A DNA stretch of 45,847 nt from Haemophilus sp. CCUG 60358 (GCF_001679485.1 NZ_LZOZ01000012.1:69939-115785), one strand, 5' to 3'. Shown: positions 27,341 through 36,535, counted from the first letter of the stretch. A program made the numbers and translations. The notes: generated by a model not told the origin, from the sequence alone.

Positions 27341-27694
27341 TTAACCTTTGGATAATTTCCGTTGCTCGGCTTCGTCCTGAAGTCTGAGCCTTCTCAATTC
27401 TTTTAGATAAGCCACCTCCGCTTCAAGCTGTAAAATTCTCAAACGTAAACGCTCTTCTTCAGTTTTGGGTGGCGGTGGCATTTTTGCATATTTAGGTTTC
27501 ATTGGCGGTCGTCCTGATGGTTTACGGGAAATAAGTCCTTTTATGCCACTTTTTTCAAACCGTTTCAACCAGGTTCCGACTAATGTGTCATAGGAGATAT
27601 TGTAAAAACGAGCGGCTTCTCGAATGCTCATTTTCCCTTTTAGAATAGGTTGAATAACCTGTAATTTAAATTCGATTGTGTAGTGTTTACCCAT
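27341..27694 (-). CDS. IS3-family transposase OrfA (copy B)
   Basis: 117 residues from the ATG at 27694 (MGKHYTIEFKLQVIQ). It has an N-terminal helix-turn-helix (SIREAARFYNISYDTLVGTWLKRFE), a proline-rich linker (RPPMKPKYAKMPPPPK) and a coiled-coil helix (LRLRILQLEAEVAYLKELRRLR). A longer frame from 27733 runs into the terminal region of the IS and is unlikely. It works with OrfB as the OrfAB transposase. Confidence 0.85.
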   Translation of the reverse strand: MGKHYTIEFKLQVIQPILKGKMSIREAARFYNISYDTLVGTWLKRFEKSGIKGLISRKPSGRPPMKPKYAKMPPPPKTEEERLRLRILQLEAEVAYLKELRRLRLQDEAEQRKLSKG

Positions 27695-27778
27695 AAAAAA
27701 TCTGCACCTCAATTGTTGGTTTGTTGAGTCCAACTTTTGGGGTGCAGATCATTTTGAACCGCACTTTTATAGACTTGA

Positions 27779-28324
27779 TTATGAAAATGCTTGTAATTCA
27801 GGGTTGATTGGAGTTTCAGCAATGTTGTTCACATAATTACATAATGTGGCGAGGCTAACACCTAAAATCACATCAATAGCATTTTCTTGGGTATAACCTG
27901 CATCAAAGAACGCGTTAAGTTGTGCTTCGGTTAATTTTGCTTTTTGTAAAATAACAGCAAGGGTGAAACGCGCTAAAGTATCGAGTTTTTTATCACTTTC
28001 AATACAAGCAGTTGCACGAATTTGGTTTACAAGCTCTTCTTCAAGTTTTAACACTTTTAAAGCGATTTTCGTGTGGCCTGCTACACAGAAACCACAGCCA
28101 TTGACTACGGCTGCAGTAATTTGCACCACTTCGCGTTCTGTTGCGGTTAGGCTATTACGACCATTAATACCGCCCACTGTACGATAAGTTTCAAGTGCAG
28201 TAGGGGCATTTGCGAGAACACCAATTAAATTTGGAATAAAACCATTGGCATTTTGTACGGCTTTTAAGGCTTCTTGTGCCGCTTCCGGTGCAGATTCAAT
28301 GGTGTGAATTTTAAATTGAGACAT
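27779..28324 (-). CDS. AhpD-like carboxymuconolactone decarboxylase family protein
   Basis: 181 residues, all-helical. It contains the alkylhydroperoxidase signature VNGCGFCVAGHT (Cys77, Cys80, His84), the redox CxxC plus histidine used for peroxide reduction. Substrate and reductant are not evident; many such proteins act in peroxide defence. It is a single gene preceded by an AGGAG-type site, and an uptake signal lies just downstream (about 27760) next to the IS border. Confidence 0.85.
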   Translation of the reverse strand: MSQFKIHTIESAPEAAQEALKAVQNANGFIPNLIGVLANAPTALETYRTVGGINGRNSLTATEREVVQITAAVVNGCGFCVAGHTKIALKVLKLEEELVNQIRATACIESDKKLDTLARFTLAVILQKAKLTEAQLNAFFDAGYTQENAIDVILGVSLATLCNYVNNIAETPINPELQAFS

Positions 28325-28379
28325 AAACTACTCCTAAGGGATAAATCATAAATTTCCGCTTGATAATACCTTTCTAAAT

Positions 28380-28637
28380 TCAGTAAGAAAAAGAAGAAAA
28401 GTTTATTTCATATAGCCAAAAGTTATGATTATTTTGGCGTCGCCATGCTAAATGTGTTTTGACGATAGACAGTAATCTCTCCAACTCTTTTTTGCCTTTT
28501 TCGGAAAGGGCTTTGTTGTCGTGCAACATTTGGGTGGCGCGTGCTTCAATAAAGCGGAGGTAATCGCTGTTTTGGGTTTCTTGGAATTGCTTTTCGGCTA
28601 TGGGTTTGAAGGTTAGCGTCAAATCAAGAATAGTCAA
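28380..28637 (-). CDS. Short hypothetical ORF, doubtful
   Basis: 85 codons starting at a TTG, with no ribosome binding site; the frame stays open upstream without a good start. The middle (DYLRFIEARATQMLHDNKALSEKGKKELERLL) is amphipathic and helix-rich, so it may be the end of a decayed gene. An 8-of-10 CRP-like core (TTTGA-TCTCGA-TCACC on the minus strand) lies at about 28640-28655. I do not recognise the product. The 160 bases that follow, up to the next gene, hold only an uptake signal near 28708. Confidence 0.3.
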   Translation of the reverse strand: MTILDLTLTFKPIAEKQFQETQNSDYLRFIEARATQMLHDNKALSEKGKKELERLLSIVKTHLAWRRQNNHNFWLYEINFSSFSY

Positions 28638-28809
28638 ATGGTGATCGAGATCAAATAAACAGGTAAGATGACTTACAACTTTTGAGGTATTTATGAATGA
28701 AATGCAAAGTGCGGTAGATTTTTGATTATTTTTTCAGAATGGAAAGCATTTCGCGACAAGACAAATAGGAAAAGGTTAAAATAAGCCAAATTTTCTGTTG
28801 GGAGTTTCA

Positions 28810-29286
28810 ATGTTTTTTGTTTATCTCATCGTCGCTTTAGCGGCAGGCGTAGCACTCGCCACGCAATCAGCGATTAATACGCAATTGGCGAAAGCCATGA
28901 GTGGCGAAGCGGTGATTGCTACCTTCATTTCTTTTGCGGTAGGCACGATTTTTCTCTTTTTTATCGCGTTGGCTAAAACTGATTTATGGAGCAATCTATC
29001 CACGATTCCATCACAACCTTGGTGGAAATTAATTGGTGGGGTACTCGGCGCTATCGTCGTCTTCACAACGGTTCTACTTGCACCGAAATTAGGCATCACC
29101 GCGATGTTATTTTTTATCATCGTTGGACAATTAATTACGGCAACAACCATCGATCATTTCGGTCTTATCGGTATGCCGATCCGAGAAGTGAACATCACAA
29201 AACTCATTGGATTAATCATTGTCGCCTTTGGATTAGTGTTTTATTTCTTTGGAGATAAGTTGGTTGAGTTATTTGGGGCGAGATAG
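28810..29286 (+). CDS. YdcZ-family (DMT superfamily) membrane protein
   Basis: 158 residues from the ATG at 28810 (MFFVYLIVAL); GGAG lies six bases before it, so the TTG four codons upstream is not used. Five hydrophobic segments with the family pattern ALAAGVALATQSAINTQLAK at the start and TAMLFFIIVGQLITATTIDHFGLIG in the fourth helix. It is the half-size drug/metabolite transporter type, which works as a dimer. Substrate unknown. It sits 48 bases before ydbH on the same strand and may be co-transcribed with it. Confidence 0.8.
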   Translation: MFFVYLIVALAAGVALATQSAINTQLAKAMSGEAVIATFISFAVGTIFLFFIALAKTDLWSNLSTIPSQPWWKLIGGVLGAIVVFTTVLLAPKLGITAMLFFIIVGQLITATTIDHFGLIGMPIREVNITKLIGLIIVAFGLVFYFFGDKLVELFGAR

Positions 29287-29334
29287 GATAGAATACGCCT
29301 CTATTTATTGATTAATCGCGTAATTGGGGAAACT

Positions 29335-32070
29335 ATGCGAAAGCGTTGCCTGTGGGTGTTGATTATTTTGTTGCTATTGATCGTAATAAGCATTGGCTTA
29401 TTACGCGTTTTTGCGACCCCGAAACGTGTAGCGCAACTTACCAATCATTTTTTAGCACCGCATTATCACATTGAATTAGCCGATGATTGGCAATGGGAAA
29501 CAACAGGTTTAACGCTGCCAGAGCTAAAAGTGAAAACCGACCAATGTACGCTTGTGAACCTGAATAATACTCAGGTGACTTGGTGGAATACGCATAGTCT
29601 TGATGTTGAAAAGGCTAGCTTGAATTATGATTGTTTAACCCATTTACCCAGTGATAATGCTGAAAAAACACCGCCAAATCTGACCGCACTTTGGGCGGCA
29701 TTGCCTATTTCTCATGTTAACGTTAAACACTTTCAATTAACGGATGCCGAAGCCTTGACACAAGGGGCTTTAAAACCTTTCTTATCAGCTGATTGGGCGT
29801 TAGACGCAAACTATAACGGCAACCAATTAGCACTCGAAGCTCAAGCCAATAATGACGGGCTTGAGCTTCATCATCAATCGACTGTCACGCCACAAGATGG
29901 TATTTTCCAATGGGCGGGGAGTAGTGAAATCAAACAAGCGGGAGATAAAACCTACGATCTTCATTTCTCTGCGAATTTTGATCCTGATCTTTCTCAGCTT
30001 CCTCAACAAGGCAATGTCTTACTTAACTGGAATAACCCAGAACTAGCCGTCACAAAAGGCGAGACAAAAGTGTCATGGCAAGGTGCAGACGGTCAGTTAA
30101 ACGCTCAAGATTTAACAGCAAATTCGCCGTTGTTGGATGTGCCTTTCGTGTTCACCAAAGATGGCTTGGATATTTCGTGGGGGAAATTTTATTGGACCTT
30201 TGACAGCTATCAACCGATTAAAGGCTTCCTTGGGTTATCTATTCATCGTGCGGCAGAAGGCTTGTTGCCATTAAGCATTGATATGAACGTGATCTTGCAA
30301 ACTTTTGGCGAAATGGGCAAAGGGGAGATCGTGATTTCAGGGAAAAATGGTGAAATCGGTGGGGGCGATGATAATAACGAATTGGACTTTGAGCTGAAAA
30401 CTCGCGGGGATTTACGTTATAACGCTACCGTGGCACTTACTAATTTAACTTATCATCTAGGCGGGATTTTTACGCATCCCGTGGTGTATTTTTATCCTGG
30501 CTCGGTCTTTAAAATGGATACTGTACAACCCGACACCAAATTACATGTTCGTTTACCGTTAGATGACATTATTATCGGTCGTTATGGCTTAGAAGGGCGT
30601 TTGCAGGCAACGTTGAATGGCACAACTCCGCAGTTTGAAAACCTCAATCTAAAATTAGACGGAAATGCCCACGAGTTTATTGCCGGTATTAAAACCGTGT
30701 TTGATTTGCGAGATGAAGAACATAAGTTGCAGTCGGTGGAGAAACAAGCGACAAACCGTTGGGATTGGATTATCAATGGCAGTGCAAACTGGAAATCTTT
30801 AAATACGCCAGTCAAAATGGAAGGGAAAGGATTTTGGGAAGCCGATCATATTGAATTAAATCAACTTTCTGCTCACTCCAAAGAAGTCAAAATGAAAGAG
30901 GTAAAAATGGCACCACTTTCATTGGAGCTTAAAGATCGACTCCGCTGGGATTATGAAGAAGAGCATATTCGAGGTTTGTTGCAAGCGAAAACAGATTGGA
31001 TTGAACTGGCTTATGGCGGTCGTTTTGTTTCGCCTGTTTTCGGTTTAGGTATTGATGGTAAGAGTATCAGTAACTTCAATTTTGCAGGTGATTTAAAGGC
31101 TGGTTCGCTTGGGCCTTTAGATGTCTTGGGTGTATATCAAAATACTGCACTTTCAGGCAAAATCAGCTGGAAAGAACAATCTGCAAAAGTATTCCAATCA
31201 CTTTTCCCTCAACAATGGAATTGGTTAATTCATGAGGGCAGCATTAAAGGACAAAGTGAATTCGCAATCAATGGCAATGGCGTGAAGATGAAGGGGGAGC
31301 TGAATCTTAAAAATGGCAAAATCACTATGCCAGATGGCGAGATTTATGGCTTGAATATTCGTTTCCCAATGAATTATGAAAACTCGGCATTGCAAGTGGC
31401 TTCGGGTAAACCGATCCATATTTCGACTCAAAATATTCGCTATGGCGCGCTTTCCGTCGCAAATGGGGAATTGGATTTGTTTGGGCGTTATCCGAACACC
31501 ATGAAAAATCCGCTTACTTTGAGAAATGTGAAACTTTCCTTATTTGATGGCGTATTGACGGTGCCTCAGCTCAGTTTTCCACAAAGTAAAATGGCGACAC
31601 TTTCTTTTACTAATATTGATTTAGCCCAAGTGTTAGCCTTGGCACAATATAACCAAGTAACCTTAACCGGCCGCGCCAATGCGACCTTGCCATTTTGGCT
31701 TGGTCACAAGGAATGTCTGATTTGTAATGGTACATTGGAACAAGTGGGAAATGTGTCTATCAAATTAACCGATGAAATGGTGAAAGGACTGAAAAAAGGT
31801 GGTTGGACAGAAAATATTTTGGTGGATTTATTAAAAGAAATGGAACTGCAAAATTCCCATGCGGCGGTGACGCTCGATCCTAAAGGGCAGATGAGGTTGC
31901 ATGCGAGTATTAGCGGATTTAATCCAACTAAGCGAACCAATAATCCGATAACGTTAAATTATACGCACCAAGAAAATATGTTTGAATTGTGGAATATGAT
32001 TGACTACGGCTCGCAATTTGAACAAAATCTGCAATATAAACTTTATAAGCAATTAGACAAAGACAAATGA
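29335..32070 (+). CDS. ydbH: YdbH-family intermembrane phospholipid transport protein
   Basis: 911 residues from the ATG at 29335 (MRKRCLWVL), with GGGGA upstream. An N-terminal membrane anchor (VLIILLLLIVISIGLL) is followed by a long, beta-rich periplasmic region of the AsmA-like/YdbH type, rich in alternating hydrophobic strands. In E. coli YdbH, with TamB and YhdP, carries phospholipids between inner and outer membrane. Its stop overlaps the ynbE start by four bases (ATGA), the same pairing as in E. coli, which supports the assignment. The usual third gene ydbL is not present. Confidence 0.85.
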   Translation: MRKRCLWVLIILLLLIVISIGLLRVFATPKRVAQLTNHFLAPHYHIELADDWQWETTGLTLPELKVKTDQCTLVNLNNTQVTWWNTHSLDVEKASLNYDCLTHLPSDNAEKTPPNLTALWAALPISHVNVKHFQLTDAEALTQGALKPFLSADWALDANYNGNQLALEAQANNDGLELHHQSTVTPQDGIFQWAGSSEIKQAGDKTYDLHFSANFDPDLSQLPQQGNVLLNWNNPELAVTKGETKVSWQGADGQLNAQDLTANSPLLDVPFVFTKDGLDISWGKFYWTFDSYQPIKGFLGLSIHRAAEGLLPLSIDMNVILQTFGEMGKGEIVISGKNGEIGGGDDNNELDFELKTRGDLRYNATVALTNLTYHLGGIFTHPVVYFYPGSVFKMDTVQPDTKLHVRLPLDDIIIGRYGLEGRLQATLNGTTPQFENLNLKLDGNAHEFIAGIKTVFDLRDEEHKLQSVEKQATNRWDWIINGSANWKSLNTPVKMEGKGFWEADHIELNQLSAHSKEVKMKEVKMAPLSLELKDRLRWDYEEEHIRGLLQAKTDWIELAYGGRFVSPVFGLGIDGKSISNFNFAGDLKAGSLGPLDVLGVYQNTALSGKISWKEQSAKVFQSLFPQQWNWLIHEGSIKGQSEFAINGNGVKMKGELNLKNGKITMPDGEIYGLNIRFPMNYENSALQVASGKPIHISTQNIRYGALSVANGELDLFGRYPNTMKNPLTLRNVKLSLFDGVLTVPQLSFPQSKMATLSFTNIDLAQVLALAQYNQVTLTGRANATLPFWLGHKECLICNGTLEQVGNVSIKLTDEMVKGLKKGGWTENILVDLLKEMELQNSHAAVTLDPKGQMRLHASISGFNPTKRTNNPITLNYTHQENMFELWNMIDYGSQFEQNLQYKLYKQLDKDK

Positions 32071-32273
32071 TAAAACACTTTAAATTTCAACCGCACTTTT
32101 TTATTTTTGCGGCGATGTTTACACTCACAGCCTGTACGCCAACCATTCAATTAGACACCCCAAAGGAAGGGATCACCATTAATATGAATGTGGTGGTGGA
32201 CCACAATATTAAAGTGGAAATGGATGAAAAATCCCAGAAAGCTGTGAGTGAAGTTGATCCTGCAAAGAAATAA
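32067..32273 (+). CDS. ynbE: YnbE-like lipoprotein
   Basis: 68 residues. A signal peptide with lipobox LTAC (Cys23) is followed by a short strand-rich tail (TPTIQLDTPKEGITINMNVVVDHNIKVE) characteristic of YnbE. In E. coli this small outer-membrane lipoprotein binds the C-terminal end of YdbH and completes the bridge. Translation is coupled to ydbH by the ATGA overlap. A strong terminator follows. Confidence 0.85.
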   Translation: MIKHFKFQPHFFIFAAMFTLTACTPTIQLDTPKEGITINMNVVVDHNIKVEMDEKSQKAVSEVDPAKK

Positions 32274-32290
32274 TTAAATCAATTAAAAAG

Positions 32291-32330
32291 GCCATCTGAA
32301 TGTTTTATTTCAGATGGCTTTTTTTTTATT
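32291..32330 (+). terminator. Terminator after ydbH-ynbE
   Basis: GCCATCTGAA and TTCAGATGGC form a 10-base stem with a short loop, followed by eight or more T. It ends the ydbH-ynbE unit. Confidence 0.9.
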
Positions 32331-32435
32331 TTAAGGTGCGGTTAAATTTCACGAAAATTTTACTTAATTTTTACTTTGTTCACAGTTTATTATCTTTATG
32401 TTTAGGCGTATGATGGCTATTAGTTTTACATAACC

Positions 32436-32451
32436 CCTAAATTTATTTAGG
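32436..32451. repeat. Palindrome in the leader of the rhodanese gene
   Basis: CCTAAATTTATTTAGG has seven-base perfect arms around two bases, 37 bases before the ATG. It may be an operator or a leader hairpin; no regulator is evident. Confidence 0.45.
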
Positions 32452-32487
32452 TAAATATATTATTTCTATTTAATAGGAGATTGAATA

Positions 32488-32856
32488 ATGAAAAAATTAT
32501 TCACAGCGGTACTTTCTGCGGCAGCCATTACCGCCTCTATTGTTGCTTATGCAAATACTGCACCACAAACAGAACAAAGTATGGTACAACCGGAAAAAGC
32601 AAAAGGCGTTTGGATTGATGTGCGTTCTGCTGAGGAGTTTAATGCTGGTCATTTACAAGGTGCAGTGAATATTCCACACGATAAAATTGTGGAAGGTGTT
32701 AAAGCAATTGATTCAGATAAAGATGCACCGATCAACCTTTACTGCCGTAGTGGTCGCCGTGCCGAAGCTGCACTCACTGAGCTGAAAAATGCAGGCTATA
32801 CCAATGTCACCAATCATGGTGGTTATGAAGATTTGGTTAAAAAAGGTTTGAAATAA
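32488..32856 (+). CDS. Periplasmic rhodanese (PspE-like sulfurtransferase)
   Basis: 122 residues. A signal peptide (LFTAVLSAAAITASIVAYA) is followed by a single rhodanese domain with WIDVRSAEEFNAGHLQGAVNIP and the active-site loop YCRSGRR (Cys86). It transfers sulfane sulfur, for example thiosulfate to cyanide in vitro; the physiological acceptor is unknown. It is a single gene with AGGAG before the ATG and its own upstream region, separated from ynbE by a terminator. PspE and GlpE are the closest architectural matches. Confidence 0.88.
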   Translation: MKKLFTAVLSAAAITASIVAYANTAPQTEQSMVQPEKAKGVWIDVRSAEEFNAGHLQGAVNIPHDKIVEGVKAIDSDKDAPINLYCRSGRRAEAALTELKNAGYTNVTNHGGYEDLVKKGLK

Positions 32857-33037
32857 ATATTATTTAGTCTAAAAACTTTCGACACTGTAGAATTCATTGT
32901 TATTTAATAGTTGACTAAATATCAAGGTTGGCTTTTTTATGGAGACAGTTGTTGCACCGAAAGTATTCAGTTTTATTATAATGATAAAAAAGTGTCGTAA
33001 AAATTCGTACCTCTTAAGGTTTAACAAAGTATAAAAA

Positions 33038-33072
33038 AATAAAGGAACTGACAAGACATCAGCTCCTTTATT
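33038..33072 (-). terminator. Terminator of the HEPN-STAND gene
   Basis: AATAAAGGA-x-CTGA pairs with TCAG-x-TCCTTTATT, followed on the minus strand by a run of T. It lies 23 bases past the stop of the NTPase gene. The stretch 32857-33037, between the rhodanese and this hairpin, holds nothing I recognise. Confidence 0.8.
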
Positions 33073-33094
33073 GTTATTGCTTAATTTAAAATCA

Positions 33095-35794
33095 TTATAG
33101 TTCAATAATATATACGTCCTTAGCCAGAGCATCTTTACCCGTTTCTTTCCCTTCATAGTCTGGAATAATTGCTAATCTTGAGCCTTCTTTTATTGAAGGC
33201 CATAATCTATATGAAGCTTTTGACATTCGTCTATAATGAATGAAGAAACGTTCTTTTTCAAGAGATTGAGCGAATAAATAACTGGCTCTTTTCCCTGTAT
33301 CATAAAATACTATTTTTTCTACAATTACCTCTATATGATTTTCTGATGGTAGCTCTTCTAGGAGAACTAGAGTACTATACTTGCTAAGAAAATCTTTCCA
33401 GAAAAGGTTTTGAAATGGATTTTTATTGGGAAGGTGATGCATATAATCAACAAACTTAATAAGAAATTCGCAATCTCCATATGTAATATCATCTATTGAA
33501 TTAGGTACATGTTTTGTTATGAAATTCACAAATTCTATAGATTCATGTAAATTCCAATATTCACGTTTATCTTTAGTCGAAATGAGTAACTTAGCTATTT
33601 CATCAGCTATAGCCTTCATTTGGATACAGGCTACTTTTATATATCCGTCATTTCTAAATATATCTTCTAAAATATGTATAGATCTCAATATTTCTTTAGC
33701 TCGATCTTTAGGAATATTAATTTTCTCAGCAAGATTTTTTATTGCTCTGGCTCTAAAAGAACCTTCGATACCTCTTACTTGTGATTCTCTCCATTTTTTA
33801 CTAAATTCTAATATTTCCTCATACTTACTATCGTATAGTAATGACTTATACATATAATCGATAATTTTTTCTCTTAGCTCCCCTTTTATTTCATTATCTA
33901 AATATAAATCCCAAAATTTTTTAAATGAGTTACTATATTCATTATCATAAAAATCAATTAAAGCTAAATAGTATTTGGCGATTCTAGACGAATTACAGCA
34001 TGATATAGCACTATTAAAGCGTTCTCTAGCCATATCATTAGCTCTCATTTCAAATAATAATCGACCATAGGCAATCTGAAATTCTAAGTGTCCCTTGAAA
34101 TTATATTCTAGCTGACAAAATCTATCTAATAGTATTGATAAATCATTATGCTTTTTAATACTCTTATTTAGATCAAGTAATAAAATCTTTAAAGAGTCTG
34201 GTAAAGATGGATTTATATAATCAAAAGAAAGTTTATCTATACCTTGTATAGCTTGTTCTCTCTGATATTCATTAATTTTTGTCTTCATCCTTCCTATTTT
34301 CTTCTGAATTTCAGCGCGAACTCTAATGTTTTTAGGGTTAGACAATAGTAAATTAAGAATTGACTCTCCTAATTTATAATTTTCAACATCATCTTTAGTA
34401 ACCCTTACTATTAGACTTGTATTAGATAATTGGGCAATACTATCTGCAATTTCGTCATCAGAAAAATCTAATATTTCTTTTAAATCAGCTCGAGAACTTT
34501 CTGGTTTCAAATATAAACATTCTAAAACTTTGATAATATTTTCATCAAAAGAATCGATTAAGTTTTTAAATGAGAACTGAACTATTTCTTTATTAGCAAC
34601 CTTAGTTGAGGTAAAAATATCCTTCCCTTTTAAGTAAAGGTCTATAGTTAATCTAATAGCTAAAGGATTCAAATAGCATTCATTAACTACTTTATCTAAT
34701 TCATCGTCGGTCATAGTATGATTTCTTAAATTACCAGCTTTTTTCGACAGATAAGAACGTGCTAGAGCAATAGCTTCTGTTTTCTTTAGTACATCAACTT
34801 TAATAATTTTACTGTTATCAATAGATATTCTACTAGTGATTAATACTTTCCAAGAAAGCGGTATTTCTGATAAAAAGTTATCAAAATCAGATTTACATTC
34901 AATTAAAAGAGTTTCTAAGTTATCTATACATAATAAAATTTTCTTATTAGATTCTATATCAGATAGCTCAGAAAAATCAGAATAATCTGTTAAAAATAGA
35001 TCATTAAAAATACTCACTAATTCTTTTCTTAGCTCATTAACTGAAGTTATTGAATCTAGTTTTACAATACCATTATCAGTTAGTTCTTCTGTTTTTAATG
35101 TTATGTAGATGCATGCTTCAAAATGTTCTTTAGTTAATGGATCATTAATAATTCTTCTTAAAGTTTCTAATACAATTGCTGTTTTTCCATTTCCTCCTGG
35201 AGCAACGAGGGATATGGTCAAAGATCTTCGATCAAGCCTATTTATTAGAAGTTCTTTAAGATCGGCTAATAGTTTATTCCTGCCAATTAGACCTGTTATA
35301 GTATGTTCAAATTTATCTGGGATGTTGTTAGGAATTTTCTTAAAGATACTATTCATCCAATCTTCAGGAGGATCTACAATTAGATTATTTTCAGCTGATA
35401 ATAATGATTTTTTAACCTTAGATAAACCTAATAATTCAATAATAGGATCACTTGCCAAGGCAGCAACTTTATACCAGTAATTTAAATCAAATATTCTATT
35501 AGGATGAGATATAACATTTCTAATATTATATATTTCGTTCTGTATAAAAATATTTCTTAATTCAATTATATCTTCTCTAAAAATAGTATCTTTAGATGAA
35601 GGAATTAACATCTGAAATAAATCATCTAGATATGATTGCTCCACTAAATCTTGAACTGTCAGCGGTTTTAATTTATTAGTTTCAGAATCAGATAAATTAG
35701 AATCTGGAATTTGTTCTAGTACTAGATTTCCTATTCCAATTTCTAATTCGTGTAAAACCATAGCTGTTTTTCTTCTAAAAGTGTTTAGATCCAT
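33095..35794 (-). CDS. HEPN-STAND NTPase-TPR-cold-shock-like protein, candidate phage-defence effector
   Basis: 899 residues, no signal peptide. The N-terminal 110 residues are helical and contain RNVISH (Arg92 to His97), the Rx4H catalytic motif of HEPN RNases. Then comes an NB-ARC/STAND NTPase: Walker A APGGNGKTA (Lys204), Walker B KILLCIDN (Asp291), sensor TSR (320-322) and NPLAI (376-380) in the place of the GLPLA motif, followed by a winged helix (about 410-475). Residues about 500-830 are helical, TPR-like. The last 66 residues (FFIHYRRM, IKEGSRLAIIPDYEGKETGKDALAKDVYII) resemble a cold-shock/OB fold. This is the layout of signal-sensing NTPases with a toxic nuclease. It is strikingly AT-rich, lacks uptake signals and sits between the ssb terminator and the rhodanese gene. 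Phage defence is inferred, not shown. Confidence 0.75.
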   Translation of the reverse strand: MDLNTFRRKTAMVLHELEIGIGNLVLEQIPDSNLSDSETNKLKPLTVQDLVEQSYLDDLFQMLIPSSKDTIFREDIIELRNIFIQNEIYNIRNVISHPNRIFDLNYWYKVAALASDPIIELLGLSKVKKSLLSAENNLIVDPPEDWMNSIFKKIPNNIPDKFEHTITGLIGRNKLLADLKELLINRLDRRSLTISLVAPGGNGKTAIVLETLRRIINDPLTKEHFEACIYITLKTEELTDNGIVKLDSITSVNELRKELVSIFNDLFLTDYSDFSELSDIESNKKILLCIDNLETLLIECKSDFDNFLSEIPLSWKVLITSRISIDNSKIIKVDVLKKTEAIALARSYLSKKAGNLRNHTMTDDELDKVVNECYLNPLAIRLTIDLYLKGKDIFTSTKVANKEIVQFSFKNLIDSFDENIIKVLECLYLKPESSRADLKEILDFSDDEIADSIAQLSNTSLIVRVTKDDVENYKLGESILNLLLSNPKNIRVRAEIQKKIGRMKTKINEYQREQAIQGIDKLSFDYINPSLPDSLKILLLDLNKSIKKHNDLSILLDRFCQLEYNFKGHLEFQIAYGRLLFEMRANDMARERFNSAISCCNSSRIAKYYLALIDFYDNEYSNSFKKFWDLYLDNEIKGELREKIIDYMYKSLLYDSKYEEILEFSKKWRESQVRGIEGSFRARAIKNLAEKINIPKDRAKEILRSIHILEDIFRNDGYIKVACIQMKAIADEIAKLLISTKDKREYWNLHESIEFVNFITKHVPNSIDDITYGDCEFLIKFVDYMHHLPNKNPFQNLFWKDFLSKYSTLVLLEELPSENHIEVIVEKIVFYDTGKRASYLFAQSLEKERFFIHYRRMSKASYRLWPSIKEGSRLAIIPDYEGKETGKDALAKDVYIIEL

Positions 35795-35835
35795 TTAAAT
35801 AACTCTTATTACTTATCTTTTTAACATAGAAAAAA

Positions 35836-35859
35836 AGAAGCCTATTTTAAAAGACTTCT
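35836..35859 (-). terminator. Terminator after ssb
   Basis: On the minus strand AGAAGTC and its near-complement GGCTTCT enclose an A/T loop and are followed by a T run. It lies between the ssb stop (35906) and the NTPase ATG (35794), so the NTPase needs its own promoter in the remaining 40 bases or depends on read-through. Confidence 0.65.
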
Positions 35860-35905
35860 ATTTATTCATTTGAATTGTATTTCCATATTTAATTTCTAAT
35901 GTAAC

Positions 35906-36373
35906 TTAGAATGGAATGTTGTCATCAAATGCGTCCATTGGTGGCTCAGCTTGTGGCGCTGGCGCAGATTGTGCTGGACGAGATTGATAGCTTGGTTGTG
36001 GTGCTGATTGTGCAGGTGTATAACCGCCCATCTCTTGATTACGACCACCTAACATTTGTAAGTTATCACCTTGGATTTCAGTGGTGTAACGATCTTGGCC
36101 GTTGTTATCTTGCCATTTACGGGTTTTTAAACGACCTTCAACATAAACTTGTGAACCTTTGCGTAAGTATTGCCCCGCAATTTCTGCTAAACGACGATAT
36201 AACACGATACGGTGCCATTCTGTCACTTCACGACGTTCGCCCGTGTTTTTATCTGTCCAGCTTTCACTTGTTGCCACGCTGATATTTGCTACCGCTTCGC
36301 CATTTGGCATCGTGCGGATTTCAGGATCATTACCCAAATTACCCACGATGATTACTTTATTAATACCTGCCAT
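35906..36373 (-). CDS. ssb: Single-stranded DNA-binding protein
   Basis: 155 residues. The N-terminal OB fold has [25 protein letters not shown] and [24 protein letters not shown] Gln/Pro-rich linker follows, and the acidic partner-docking tip is DDNIPF. It binds single-stranded DNA during replication, repair and natural transformation. It is divergent from uvrA with a LexA box between, as in E. coli. The linker repeats ([23 protein letters not shown]) are ordinary for the family. Confidence 0.97.
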   Translation of the reverse strand: MAGINKVIIVGNLGNDPEIRTMPNGEAVANISVATSESWTDKNTGERREVTEWHRIVLYRRLAEIAGQYLRKGSQVYVEGRLKTRKWQDNNGQDRYTTEIQGDNLQMLGGRNQEMGGYTPAQSAPQPSYQSRPAQSAPAPQAEPPMDAFDDNIPF

Positions 36374-36454
36374 AGAATCCTCTATATTTTAGAAATAAGG
36401 TGAAAAATTTTGGCTATTTTGCCTTAAAAGAAACAAAAGATCCATAAAAATTAA

Positions 36455-36470
36455 CTGGATATTTGCACAG
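36455..36470. promoter_or_regulatory. LexA (SOS) box between ssb and uvrA
   Basis: CTG-GATATTTGCA-CAG fits the CTG-N10-CAG LexA core. It lies in the 162-base divergent region and can repress both genes, the arrangement known from E. coli. Confidence 0.8.
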
Positions 36471-36535
36471 ATATTGAAATATGCGATAATGGTCACAATT
36501 TTTGAATTTATTTTCTTAAGGCAATCGCTTTTTTT

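Larger units (their letters stand above)
26509..27751 (-). mobile_element. IS3-family insertion sequence (IS150-like), copy B
   Basis: About 1243 bases, ends TGATCTGACCCCAAAAA (left) and the inverted TGATCTGCACCCCAAAA (right). It holds orfA and orfB on the minus strand. It is the same family as copy A but clearly diverged from it, and shares its right-end sequence and orfB tail with the remnant at 1-263. No convincing target duplication was seen. Confidence 0.85.

Noticed and set aside
19059..27751. Composite transposon carrying tpsBA
   Set aside because: The two IS copies are diverged in their transposases and no shared target duplication is seen at the outer ends, so independent insertions are at least as likely.
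32869..33156. Minus-strand frame of 95 codons across the gap after the rhodanese gene
   Set aside because: It overlaps the end of the NTPase gene in another frame, runs through its terminator, has no ribosome binding site and has low-complexity composition.
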